Origin: Gymnopilus junonius
Taxonomy: Eukaryota; Basidiomycota; Agaricomycetes; Agaricales; Galerinaceae
Reading direction: 5' to 3'
Length of the DNA: 64,000 nt
NCBI GenBank assembly: GCA_015501075.1
Contig: JADNYJ010000080.1
Location: 114,483-178,482 of the forward strand
Shown: positions 23,015-33,641 of the stretch, piece by piece
Numbering within the stretch: position 1 is the stretch's first letter
Layout: each line of letters begins with the position of its first letter
Position numbers and translations under genes: made by a program
Notes under the pieces: generated by a model
Told to the model about the DNA's origin: nothing
Database searches by the model: none
Seen by the model: the letters and a program-made list of their open reading frames with translations, nothing else

Positions 23015-24541
23015 TTTAAACCTTTCTATATTTTTGGTAGCATGTGCTGTCAAGAGAGATGTGGGTGAGGAGTTAGATCCTTCACCGCGCCCCACATCTG
23101 CTCATAATTTTGATCCTTTCTCAATATTTTATTCTTATCCTGCATCCATTGCTCTGCCATCTTTGTCACATTTACATCACACACCCATACTGCCCATTGC
23201 ATCTTCTTCTTTAAACACTGATTCTTTATACACACTTCAACCCCCAGCATCTTCCCCACCTGCCTCTAATGCATCTGTTCCTACTCCAAGCATCCCATTC
23301 TCCTCGTTGACACCAGCCATCTTTACAAACCACCCTCCATCAAACTCACATCATGTCATCATCCCGCGGAAACCAAAGGCCAGCTGCAAAATAACTCCCA
23401 ACACCCTATGCCCTCATGTCACTGCTGCTGACTGCCTTTTCATTTGGGACACCCCATTTGCCATCCAACATTGATCCCAGTTACACGGCCTTCTTCCTGA
23501 GGTACTCATTGACCCAGTCCTAGCCCCCAGCACAAAATCATCATATGCCATGGGTCCTCTCTGGTGGACCCAATTCTGTGACAAGTACTCAATACCAGAG
23601 GAGAGCAGGATGCCAGCCTCATATGCCCTGATCTGTGAGTTCATAGCTGAGTACAAAGGCCTACAGACTGGCAGAACCATCAAGGGCTGGCTCTCAGGCA
23701 TCTGGAGTTGGCACCTCATCAATCATGCACCATGGCATGGCGAAGATGACCCCTGGGTTGAATTCACTTGGGCTTCAGCCAACAAGGAGGGTGCAAAACA
23801 CAAGTGCCCTTTACGGGTGCCTGTCTCCATTGAGAATCTCTCATGTTTACGCCGGGCCCTGACACTCTCGAGACCATTCCACGCTGCTGTCTGGGCTGTT
23901 GCCATATGCACTTTCTGGGGCTGCAGGCACTTGGGAGAAACCACAGTCTCCATCGAGGCATCCTTTGATGGGTCATACCATGTCGGTTGCCTTTCAGCAT
24001 CAATTTTCATGAGCTGCATGATGGTACTCACTCAGTACACTTTCGCATTCTGTGGACCAAAACCACGAAAAGCGAGGGTGCAGCCATCATTCTCACTGCT
24101 CACAACAACAACCTATGCCCTTGCGAAGCCCTCCACAACCACCTCGCTATCAATTTTGATGTTTCCCCCTCTGCTGCCCTATTTGCATACCATCTCAAAG
24201 CTGGTGGCTCCAAGAACATGATCAAACACACATTCTTGAGCTTTGTCTCTTCTGTTTGGAAGTCAGCATTGCTCACTCATGTTCTGGGCCACAGTTTCTG
24301 AATAGGAGGTGCAGTTGAACTTTTACTGGCTAGTGTACCTCCAGAAATTGTAGCTGTGACAGGAGGATGGACCTCGCTGGCATTTCTCATCTACTGGCAC
24401 CGCATGGAAGAAATTCTTCCCATGAGCACCTCAAAGGCATACAAGAAGACATATATTGACAATCTGGCATTAAATTTTGAACAATTCCATTTAAACCAAA
24501 ACATCACTCATTCCACACTTGACAGCTTAACAGACACTTAA
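22983..24541 (+). pseudogene. YR retrotransposon tyrosine recombinase
   Basis: After a Pro/Ser-rich lead, the frame enters a tyrosine recombinase: a core-binding part (Trp-Leu-Ser-Gly-Ile-Trp-Ser-Trp-His) and Trp-Gly-Cys-Arg-His-Leu-Gly-Glu, carrying the first catalytic Arg. At the end, Leu-Gly-His-Ser-Phe-stop-Ile-Gly-Gly should be the His-x-x-Arg box, with Leu-Ile-Tyr-Trp-His providing the likely catalytic Tyr. TGA at 24299-24301 replaces the box Arg, so the enzyme is dead. Another TGA (23472-23474) and a frameshift near 23985 also break it. Confidence 0.83.
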
Positions 24542-24816
24542 CATACTTATTAATTAGATGTAATTTACTCTTATGTGCAGCTAACCTCTACCTCATCCCT
24601 CCTGCTTTTTCCTGACCATTTTTTCAACCTGCATTTACTTGTATACTACATGATTGTACCAAAACCTTGCAACTGTATTCATTTGTTCCATATAACATAC
24701 TTACCTTAAGATCAACTCATCAACCCATGAATTGACCCAGAGCCTCACTCAGGTTGGGGTGTCAGTCTGGCCTCTGTTTGCCTCATCCAACCTGCCAGCT
24801 GTGAGTTCCACTCTGG

Positions 24817-24896
24817 TTGGTATAGCTGGTTTGGATTTCGGCATCCATATGCCACAAACCGACTTGTCCAGATGCTCAGGTTTTCTGGGGCTTCTA
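24817..24896 (+). repeat. 80-bp direct repeat, copy B1
   Basis: It is about 90 percent identical by eye to 25402-25481. It lies just downstream of the recombinase ORF, the position expected for B1 of a split direct repeat. Confidence 0.72.
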
Positions 24897-25187
24897 GGCT
24901 TTCAATTCAGAAATTCAGATTGAAATGCTGATCGTCTCAGGACCACATGCCTGGTTGGTCATCCATCCAGCCTGGTTCAAAGCAGAAGGTATTTGGAATG
25001 CGCGCCATCAACAGGCCAAGTCCAAAGTGCCAAATTTCCAAAATTTCGCAAAGCCACAAAAACCCAGGCACAAAACAAGAAAACCTGTGCTAGGTTATCT
25101 TGTCCCAACCTTTCACTTATGAACAAATATTTATTTGTTCCTGCTAACATCACATTCTTTGGTGACACAAACACCAACTTAACTTAT
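24890..25187 (+). repeat. 298-bp segment, copy 1 (repeated at 26339)
   Basis: It is almost identical to 26339-26635. The shared part stops abruptly at 25187/26635, exactly where copy 2 runs into the coding part of the split small gene. Copy 1 runs instead into the A2 repeat. Confidence 0.88.
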
Positions 25188-25193
25188 TCCGTG

Positions 25194-25373
25194 ATGAGCC
25201 TGAAAGGCTCATCTTAGGATAAGATAAGGTCAGGCAACAGAACCAAACTGATTTAATCATTGTATTACCTAATCTCATTGATGAAAGAATCCTTGATGAG
25301 AAAATGTCTCTTCATCTCTTTTAAGGTTTGGTTCTGCAAAAATCCTTCTCGGAGGTCTCTAAGCATCCTTTTT
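25194..25373 (+). repeat. 180-bp direct repeat, copy A2
   Basis: It matches 18727-18906 with only scattered differences. It is followed after 28 bp by B2. Confidence 0.8.
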
Positions 25374-25401
25374 CAACCCACCCACCTTCACCCTTCAGTG
25401 T

Positions 25402-25481
25402 TTGGTATAGCTGGTTTGGATTTTGGTATCCATATGCCACAAACTGACTTGTCCAGATGCTCAGGTTTTCTCGGGCTTCTA
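25402..25481 (+). repeat. 80-bp direct repeat, copy B2
   Basis: Second copy of the segment at 24817. It probably marks the right end of the YR retrotransposon. The stretch 25482-26338 beyond it has no recognisable gene. Confidence 0.68.
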
Positions 25482-26338
25482 CAGTAAACCCAGAATTCAG
25501 AAAATGTGGTGCATGGCACAGCACCCTGTGTGACAGAAAAATCTGACCTCCCACATGTGACCTCGTGAACTACTCCTCCACCTCTCCTCCACCTTGCATT
25601 TCGGGGGTGGCTGACCTCATGCCCCACATATTTTCCCTGGGTGAGTGCCTATAAACGTAGATAAAATAGTTATGTAGTCATATCATAGTTTTTTGTAGGC
25701 TGGAACTTGGTTTATGTCTACTATACTTGGCAGTTTTCAAGTTAGGAGCAATTATTGAACTCATTTTTTCGAAATTGTTAGGGGTGATTGTGTCATATCA
25801 AATAAAGGAAACTTATATAGCATTTCTGTATTTATTGTAAATTTATCATGCTATGCCTCCTTTTAAAGTAAATATCTACTATGTAAGAATATGGTGCAAG
25901 TAGATGTTATCCAGCACGGAAACTGTCCATCAGCTAGATCTCACAAAGGTGACTAAGAATAAAGTATTTTATATATGTCCGGTATCCCCTAGCTTGCGAT
26001 ATACATATAAAAGAGGTGTAGCACCCTGATGTTGATTTGGAATACAGTTAAGTACTTTGCGGTCATCCTTGCATATTTCTGCATGTTAAAAAGGGAAATT
26101 TTTTTGCAAGACTTTATTATACTTACTATCTACATGCATTGTAGGTTATGCATAATATACCCCTAATAAATATGCCATACAGGACTCAAACGAGTCAAAG
26201 GAATGACTATGGTGAACTTGGAGGAAAAACTATTTTTAGAGAGCCTTCCTTTTATGGCAGCAATCTGCACCTTTGGACTTTGCCGCCGCATTTTGATCCC
26301 ACGTCGTGCGCCGTGCTTTTCAAATCCCAGATGTCCTC

Positions 26339-26635
26339 AGCTTCTAGGCTTTCAATTCGGAAATTCAGATTGAAATGCTGATCATCTCAGGACCATGTGC
26401 CTGGTTGGTCATCCATCCAGCCTGGTTCAAAGCAGAAGGTATTTGGAATGCGCGCCATCAACAGGCTGAGTCCAAAGTGCCAAATTTCCAAAATTTCGCA
26501 AAGCTGCAAAAACCCAGGCACAAAACAAGAAAACCTGTGCTAGGTTATCTTGTCCCAACCTTTCACTTATGAACAAATATTTATTGGTTCCTGCTAACAT
26601 CACATTCTTTGGTGACACAAATGCCAACTTAACTT
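26339..26635 (+). repeat. 298-bp segment, copy 2
   Basis: Near-identical to 24890-25187. It abuts and partly reads into the 5' coding end of the split small gene at 26636, so it may be that gene's 5' flank, with copy 1 a duplication of it. Confidence 0.88.
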
Positions 26636-26969
26636 ATCCACTGCATGGGATCGCCCAGGTTCCTCTCCTCGATCCTTTCAAGCTGACTTTGGTATCAATC
26701 CAAATTTTGCCAAACTTTTTCCCACTGGAATCTTCACATCCGGACCAATGAAGCATGGAAGGGGAAGTTCATGCAGTCAAATCTTTACCATTCACAATGG
26801 ACAGTTCGATTTCATGAAGCAAACTGTGAAGTTTGACAAGATATTCATCCAAGACCACCCACTGGAGGAGTTCTCTGGAATCCTGAATGGCTCTGGCTCA
26901 GATGTAACGTCGGTCCAGGGCACTATCAAAGTGAAGCCATCATGGCTATGTGGTATGCCACCAGCGGTA

Positions 26970-27123
26970 TACTGTACTAAATCAATCAATTCACTGGTCA
27001 CAGGTCACACCCAATTTTGGGAGACCTCGGATTTAATTTTTTCTCGATTTGTCTGATTTTCTGAGATTTTTCGAAAACTTCAGAAAGTCACGTGCCTGGT
27101 GAATTGATTGATTTAGTACAGTA
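26970..27123. mobile_element. 154-bp Tc1/mariner-like MITE
   Basis: The ends are perfect 25-bp inverted repeats beginning TACTGTACTAAATCAATCAA (26970-26994 and 27099-27123). TA dinucleotides flank both sides (26968-26969 and 27124-27125). TA duplication is characteristic of the Tc1/mariner superfamily. It is inserted at the left target duplication of the larger element next to it. Confidence 0.88.
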
Positions 27124-27125
27124 TA

Positions 27126-28096
27126 GCATTGGCAGGAACTCCACGGTAGGATTTTGACATTTGATGATTGAAGTCTACATTTTGCCGAAACTGAGTTTCA
27201 ATTCAGCCGTCGGCTAAATATGGGTCAAGGAAATGTAGAGGCACTATTTGCTCTAGAAAAATTAGCAGTGTATCTCCCCTTTAAGCAAGTCCATAGCAGA
27301 GAATCTACATATTTGACATCCTCAGCAATATGAACCGAAGGTGTTCTACTAGTATTTTTGACCCTCACATCTTGCTTTCTTTATCATTGGTAGACCACTA
27401 GACTAATGATACTGAGCTGCATCTGCTAGGGAAAAGGAAGGATGTCACCATGTTAGAAGCTACTGCTACACAAATTTTATAAAGTCGGCCACTTCCTAGG
27501 TCATCAATCCACAAAATTGAGGTTAAACATCCTGCAAAGCTGACTAAAAAGCAGCTGAAGGTGAATTATTCTTCTTAAATGTGAAAGGCATTAATTTCTC
27601 TTGGAAAAAATAAACTGATGAAAGCTGTCAATGCATTACTTCCTAACCATTGAATTTGGGAGCACACCAATGAAATTTTTATCACTTCTTCATATGGCAG
27701 CATGGCTATGTGCATTCTCAGAGTGAGATATCAAAAAAATGGTCTTGAAGGAGGATTGAAAAGTGAGAGGTCAATTGCTGGGTATTTTATGAGAAGAATT
27801 TCAAAGAAACTTAGATTCACTGAATTTGTATGTATGTTTCAACTGAAGTAATTTGAGGAATATTGGAGCTCTTAGCACCATCTGGACTTGAAGAAAAGAC
27901 AAGGAGGTTATATTTTCCTTGTAAAAACACAATTTATGCTCTGTCTCTCAAGGTATAATCACATTCAGGATGGTCAACAATCCAATAATGCGGCTGCCGG
28001 ACTGGTAATAATCGGACTTTGAATGATTGACACATGTCCGAAGTCAAGAAGCGTCGGACGAAATGAAATCCTACCGTGGAGCTCCCGCCAACCTTA
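27126..28096. mobile_element. 971-bp inverted-repeat element splitting the small gene
   Basis: The left end (27129-27154) and right end (28068-28093) are inverted repeats sharing TTGGC-GGA-CTCCACGGTAGG-type sequence over about 26 bp with two mismatches. GGTA occurs at 26966-26969 and 28097-28100, consistent with a target duplication of up to 4 bp. No transposase is seen inside, so it is non-autonomous. The superfamily is unclear. Confidence 0.75.
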
Positions 28097-28295
28097 GGTA
28101 TATGGGCCATACAGCAGATATCGCGCTTCGGTCACATTATATTGAAGGAGTGAAGGTATGGTCACGGTCTTCTTCGCTGTAGTACTATCATTCACAACTA
28201 TCCTTAACTCGAATTTTAGCCTTATCTTTCATGACGGCATTCTTACAACTCCGAAGAAAATAAGCCCGTTCAATTGAATTCTGACGCCCTGAGGC

Positions 28296-28303
28296 TATAT
28301 AAA
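28296..28303 (+). promoter_or_regulatory. TATA-like box upstream of the small unknown gene
   Basis: TATATAAA lies about 240 bp before the start codon at 28544, within range if the leader is long or spliced. Confidence 0.35.
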
Positions 28304-28543
28304 TTTGTCGTACATGATGTATCAGTATTGTAGTCTCCACTTCATTCTTGGTGGAGATAAAGTGTATGACGATGTCGAAGTCCGACTTGTACCTTACCTG
28401 CACCGCCTTCCGGTTTCAGTCGCAGCTGTGGAGCTTCAACGCTTCGGTGTCCTGGGAACCCCGATATGAGAACACCTAATAGAAGTAGACAGGATGGTAT
28501 GAGAACTGAAGTTTGTATAAAAGTGCTTGCATTACCATTTAGT

Positions 28544-29056
28544 ATGCCATCATCAGAATTCGCGCTTGAGGTCCCAAAGAAGAATAACGACAAAATATGT
28601 CTCCTTGTAAGTGCATATTTCCTTCAACGCACCCTATATTTTCTAATGTACACATGATACCCCCAGTCGAACGAGTTTGGCGCGACCTGGAACCACCTAG
28701 GATCCACGCCTCGATCCTTCCAAGCTGACTTTGGAATTGACTGGGAAAATGTTGGCACAAACTTTCAGCAAGGGCCAATGAAGGAGGGAAAAGGATCAAC
28801 ATACGACGGACAGACCTTCACCATCCGCAATGGCCATTATGACTTCATCAATAACACCGTGAAGTTTGATATTATATTCGATGATGCGCATCCACCAGAG
28901 GAATTTGATGGGATTTTGGATAGTCCTGACGGTCCCTCAGGCAACATAATATCCATAAAGGGAACTATCAAAATAAAATCGACCTGGTTGCAAGGAAAGC
29001 CGCCTGCGGTGTTTGGACTATATAGCAGATACCGGGCAACTGTTACTTTACGTTGA
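28544..29056 (+). CDS. Intact small protein of unknown function (150 aa)
   Basis: Two exons (28544-28606 and 28667-29056) join in frame across a 60-bp GT-AG intron, giving 150 residues. I do not recognise the family. No signal peptide or membrane segment is visible, so it is probably cytoplasmic. Alternating hydrophobic and polar residues and repeated Phe-Asp and Gly-Thr-Ile-Lys stretches suggest a beta-rich fold. Conserved across the three copies in this window are Phe-Thr-Ile-Arg-Asn-Gly, Phe-Asp-x-Ile-Phe, Gly-Thr-Ile-Lys-x-Lys/His, Pro-Ala-Val and the C-terminal Arg-Ala-Thr/Ser-Val. The start is the first ATG of the exon that splices correctly. Confidence 0.78.
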
Positions 29057-29252
29057 TGATAGACCCCAGTTGTTTTAGTGCCCCTAAGTTCTTAAAGAAA
29101 TTTAGCTGATATCTTATGAATCGTTTACTGATTTGGCAGCACCAAATAGTAATCAACTAAGTTAGACAGTTCAGATGAATTGAAGGATTCTTCATCACTT
29201 TCTACGGTCACACCTGTCTCCAAATATTTTGTTCGCTACATGTACGACATCA

Positions 29253-30388
29253 TCAAAACAGTGCTTCCATAATTTCCAAACTGCTTAGCTCAATGGGTTC
29301 CGTACGCCTTCTATCCCACCTTTGGAACTTCAAAACCCTGACCACACGATCCCAATGATGTTTAACATCTACCAACATTAGTTTCGGGCACTTCTCGAAC
29401 AGCCCCGCAATCGTTTCTTGTCGCCCTTCTAATGGAATCGGAGAGGGTCCTTTACATGGTCCATTGACAGGACGAGCTCGCGAAGTGATGGAAAGTTACC
29501 CAAAAGATGAAGTTCCTGGATGAAAGCAGACTTAGAAGGTAATTTGAGAAACATCATTAGTAAAGGAACTTACCTCGAGAGAATTTAATCTAGTCAATTC
29601 GAGAATTTCCACATGATTCAGCAGGCCATGAAACGCTCCTATCCCAGGCCTGTAGTAGTGACATTTCAGGCTTAAAATCATCACCGCATTGAACTCTTTT
29701 CCCATTTATTGGAGACGAGCTTGGATTGCTGCATCAGGAATATTTTGGTTATTAGAAGAAAGCACGTCAAGTGGACCGGGATTCCATTTCAGGTGGGTGA
29801 TGCGGCTTCCTGGAAGGAATGATTCGGGAACATGAAGGTCGCCATATAACGTTTCGAGTCGGGGGAAAGAAACAGGAGATAATGTCGCTTCGAGGTCGAA
29901 TTCCAGGTGTAAATCACGAAGTGTGTGGCGTTGCTGCTCAAGAATTTTTTGGAGACCCTTGTCTTCAAGTTGACCGTACCAGTTATAGCTTCTCCAATTG
30001 AAAAGTTACACCACGATCCGTATCCAGGAGGCCAGCACAAGGCGGTCTATTGCCCCACTCTCGTAAAACCACAACCTTGAGGTTCTTCATGGCTATCAAG
30101 CCTCTTACAGAAGATCCCACATGTCCAGATTGTCAGGGAGGCTCCGATAATCCGTCAATGAATAGAAGTGATATTCCCTGACATATTCAGCAAGTCGAGG
30201 GGCTGGACGATGGTGGCGAGGAACTTGCTTTGAATAGCAGCATCCACCTTATTTTTTATCGAGGAATAAAGCCGCTTTTCGGCAGCGTAACCAAGAGTCT
30301 TGTTTGTCAAGCCTGGAGCACAGAGCGTTGAGGCGTCAGAGACGTAGCTAAAGATAGCTCCAAGGAGTTCAATTGGAAGATTTGGCAT
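29253..30388 (-). pseudogene. F-box-like family pseudogene (copy 1)
   Basis: It opens with Met-Pro-Asn-Leu-Pro-Ile-Glu-Leu-Leu and Thr-Leu-Cys-Ala, the F-box-like start shared with the loci at 42203 and 44317. The frame then shifts near 30205 and stops appear, yet homology continues: Met-Lys-Asn-Leu-Lys, Gly-Val-Thr-Phe-Gln-Leu-Glu, Gln-Gln-Arg-His-Thr-Leu-Arg. After a relic intron come Glu-Leu-His-Leu-Leu, Phe-Pro-Ser-Leu-Arg-Glu and Phe-Glu-Lys-Cys-Pro-Lys-Leu. The last exon breaks again. The whole gene length is therefore preserved but not translatable. Confidence 0.8.
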
Positions 30389-31873
30389 GCTATAGGTCCT
30401 AGGATAATAGGGGTTTGGGCTGGTAAGTAAAGATGATTAAAGCTCTTATTAGACAATCACTAACATACCTTGAGAGCACATAAATGAGTTATAATGAATT
30501 GTACCTTCAGCTAAGAAGAAGGTCGTGATGGCGTTGGTTCAAGGTCGAAAAATGTCGGGTAACACCGAATTGGACCGGCAGTCGCACGCGCTGAAGTTTG
30601 TCAGCAGTCCCAATTGGGCCGTTGTCCCGAGTCACCCGACTCTCAACTCTCGACTCTTGCGCCTGGGATGCGTTGAACACTGGTTAAAGCGGCTGGAGTG
30701 AGCCTAGTGGCAGTAAACGAGGAAGGTGAGAGAAAGAGAAGCCTGGGAGCATATATCCGAACGCGCCGCAAAGTGAGTCAGCATCGGGCCTAGGCGGCGG
30801 GAGTCCGATTTGGGCCTTTCTCCCGCCTTCGAAGTTCCGGCCCTGACCCCAGTCACCAGCCTCTCTTGCGAATCTCCCGAATGAGAATCAACTCCAACTT
30901 TTGAAGCATCATTCCTACCAACATGAGCCAGAAGACACGCGAGCCGAGCCGAGCTAAGCCAACAACACCAGCAGCAGCAATGCAACATCATGCTTCAAGC
31001 TCAAGCGCAAGCCGCCTGGTTGACTGACGAGCATAGGAAGCTCTTGATATCTAGTATTGAAGGGCCTCACTTTACCAGGGACTCCCGCTACTACTGCTGC
31101 TTTGGATGCACCGACACTTCCTCATACGCATCCTAGACTCACTGTGTCTCTGTCACTCCATCCTTGACGGCTTTGGTGGGCCATCTTGAATATATATATG
31201 CACCGATACCACGCTCACAATGACTATGATCATCAAAAGAGCTGGGTCGACATTCACTTCGGAAGAGGAAGACTACGAAGCTAGGATCATTACAACCCAT
31301 CCTCTTCCTCACGTCCACTAGCCACATTCATTGTGCTGGATATTCATTAATATTCATTACGCACGTCCGATACGCTCTTTACGTTCTTCAGCCTTATGAG
31401 GCTTCATCATCAACGTCCCATCGGACTGCATCTGCTTCTGCCGACTGCATCTCCGTTAAACTACCAACACTCAGTGTCAGCCTTTAGTATAACGGCCAAC
31501 ATTGTGGAGGAGCTGGCGTCCTTCAAATTCGAGGTATTGGTCGAGCTCATTTTTCTCGAGCTATTTATCTGAAGGTTATTTTGAAATTAGGTCGTTTCCG
31601 GTATCGTTTGTTTGCTACCTGCACAATAGTCGACCTAGCTACATCAAACCCTTGGACCCTGAACAAGAACTTCTAAATGCCCTCAAACCAGGCGTTGTCG
31701 GGATCTGAGTGATGAGCGGTCGTTGTTACTTTTGAAATAGTGAAATTTTGTTTGTATTCTTTTCGCTATTTCGTTCGACTCTCACGAGTGTCCCTTTCAA
31801 CGTAGAAACATTATGACCAAGGTACCTGGTGTCATGAAGTGCAACCTCATAAAATATGCACAACGTTTGAATT
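30389..31873. other. Intergenic region without a supported gene
   Basis: Only short unstructured frames are present. GC content rises around 30540-30960. The stretch separates the F-box-like pseudogene from the end of the GH5 gene. Confidence 0.4.
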
Positions 31874-33641
31874 CTACACGTGGCTTTTGTAGTCCGACGC
31901 GGCCTCATCTACTGCTTGAAGAAATCCCGTTTCAAATTCCCAGTAGTGCTTTCCATCGTAAGTGGTCGCCGCTTTTCTCCGTGCCCAAGCTCTCGCGAAT
32001 CCAAGTTGATTTACCGATACAGAAGTAGACGGTGTGGATGAAAAGAACGCATACGCGTCGTCCCAACCCCTGACAAACCCTGCTTCAAAGAAGGCGTGAT
32101 TGTAATTTCCAGGATGTCTTGACCAGTATTGTGTATGTGCAGCTGAATTGGAAGGTAAGCTCGTGTCACTGCGTAAGACCGTCGATTTACCTAGAGCTTT
32201 ATCTTTCGCAGCATTTTTAGCCACTTTCCTTTGTTCCTCATCCTCACTCCCAACATCATGCTTTTTTATTCCTACGAAAGGCTCAAACACTCCTCGTTCG
32301 GTTGCGTCTTTCCAGCTCCAGCCCGTGTCACCATTCCACTGCTTCTTGTATGTCCAAAAAAACCATCCTGCGCAAGATCTTTCAAATAAACCCAACTGGG
32401 CCGCAATGAAATTCTTTTGCTCGTCTGTGCCACCTCTCAATGACGCTGGATTCAGCGCGCCTGACCATTCTCCTATAACGACGCCTCCTCCAGCTCTACC
32501 AACTTTCTCCGACGCGCTTTCCAGCATATGTGATGTTGTGCCAGAGGCATCGAGCAGTGCGTGTGCGTGGTCTTCAGCGCAGGTTTGAGTATCGGATGAA
32601 GTGAAACATCGATAGAGATGGTGGTCGAGGACAGTCAGCGTGTTGAGGGGTGACGGATGATGGGCGAGCCACTCTGCGTAGGCTTCAGTACGCCAGCATT
32701 CGCCCAGGTAAATAGGGATGGTGGGGTCGATCGCTCTGAGATGTTTGATGGCGTCAAGATACCATTGCTGAAGAGATTTGTCCGAAGGAGGGTTTGGCTC
32801 ATTCAAGAGCTCAATTCCTATGATATTACACAGGACCGGGTCGCATGATTTCGAGAATTCATTCAGGTGCTTAAGAAGGGAACTCAGAGCGCGCACGGTA
32901 CACCTTTGATTATGAGGGTCGCCAAAAAAGTTGGCTTTGTCTGACGTTCCGGCATGGGAATCGTTATTTTGCTTCCCAGGAGCGGCGTGGAGGTCTGACC
33001 AAAGCTGTGCTTAGTATACAGATCCGGCTTGAATACTATGATGTTACCCACCTATCAGAACGCCCATGCCATGATTGGCTGCCGTTTGGATGGCGTGAGT
33101 GATACGAGACCAGGCACCTCTGTATATTTCGAAAAAAGGTTGAAAATCTGTGCCTTCAAGGACTGCCGGGTCGACTCCGCAGATATGGTAGTAACCAATC
33201 TTCAAGAAACATTGGTTAATACAAAGCCATCATCATCAACTGTAGAGACGTATGTACCGGAATTCGAACAGCGTTGATACCCCGCTTGCTCATCTCCAAC
33301 CAATCCTCGTCATTAATCCATGTATCCCAATGACGTTCCAGGGCCTCTTTCGCTCTATTTCCTTTTGCAACATCTAAATCACTCTGGGATGGGGATACGG
33401 CTTGCGCCTCATTGAATGGCTCGTCCGTGATCCAGCGCTCGAGGACAAACCACGACCCTGCTTTCAGTGTAAGGGAAAGACATATGACACAATGCGGCTA
33501 GCGGCTGGCCTCACCGAGGTTGACGCCACGTTGTTTTCTGTAGCAGAAAATATCACGAGCGGAAGGCGGAAGGCAGGGGTCAGGATATTCGGATTCCTTG
33601 CGTCCGGTGCGATCTTTAAGCTTGTGGAAGAATTTTTGCAT
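31874..33641 (-). CDS. GH5 family glycoside hydrolase, exo-beta-1,3-glucanase-like
   Basis: Four exons (33515-33641, 33258-33457, 33052-33199, 31874-32994) join in frame to about 531 residues. Gly-Val-Asn-Leu-Gly-Ser-Trp-Phe-Val-Leu-Glu starts the barrel, across the first intron. Leu-Ile-Asp-Leu-His-Ala-Ala-Pro-Gly follows at the third intron. The acid/base is the Glu of Leu-Leu-Asn-Glu-Pro (about residue 224) and the nucleophile the Glu of Val-Val-Ile-Gly-Glu-Trp-Ser (about residue 334). This is the GH5_9-like set that hydrolyses beta-1,3-glucan from chain ends, usually in fungal wall remodelling. No signal peptide precedes the basic N terminus, so an intracellular or non-classically exported form is likely. 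It ends with Tyr-Trp-Glu-Phe-Glu-Thr-Gly-Phe. Confidence 0.9.

Larger units (their letters stand above)
18727..25481 (+). mobile_element. Decayed tyrosine-recombinase retrotransposon (DIRS/Ngaro-like)
   Basis: The interior encodes, in order, a gag-like region, a reverse transcriptase with RNase H, and a tyrosine recombinase. That set defines YR retrotransposons, which integrate without an integrase. The repeat order fits a split-direct-repeat element: A1 (18727-18906), the ORFs, B1 (24817-24896), A2 (25194-25373) and B2 (25402-25481). A2 and B2 are nearly adjacent. A 300-bp segment also found at 26339 lies between B1 and A2 and is not expected. All ORFs are broken. The 19.2-20.1 kb part contains another repeated segment, probably a nested insertion. 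The boundaries are inferred from the repeats. Confidence 0.72.
26636..28145 (+). pseudogene. Small unknown-family gene split by two insertions
   Basis: The coding segment from about 26636 to 26969 and the tail 28101-28145 together align from Trp...Gly-Ser-Ser-Pro-Arg-Ser-Phe-Gln-Ala-Asp-Phe-Gly to the terminal Arg-Ala-Ser-Val-Thr-Leu-Tyr-stop with the intact gene at 28544. The interruption falls exactly after the codon GTA at 26967-26969. Removing it restores an uninterrupted frame at the join. A first exon is not recognised. The copy is probably dead, but the coding sequence itself has decayed little. Confidence 0.85.
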
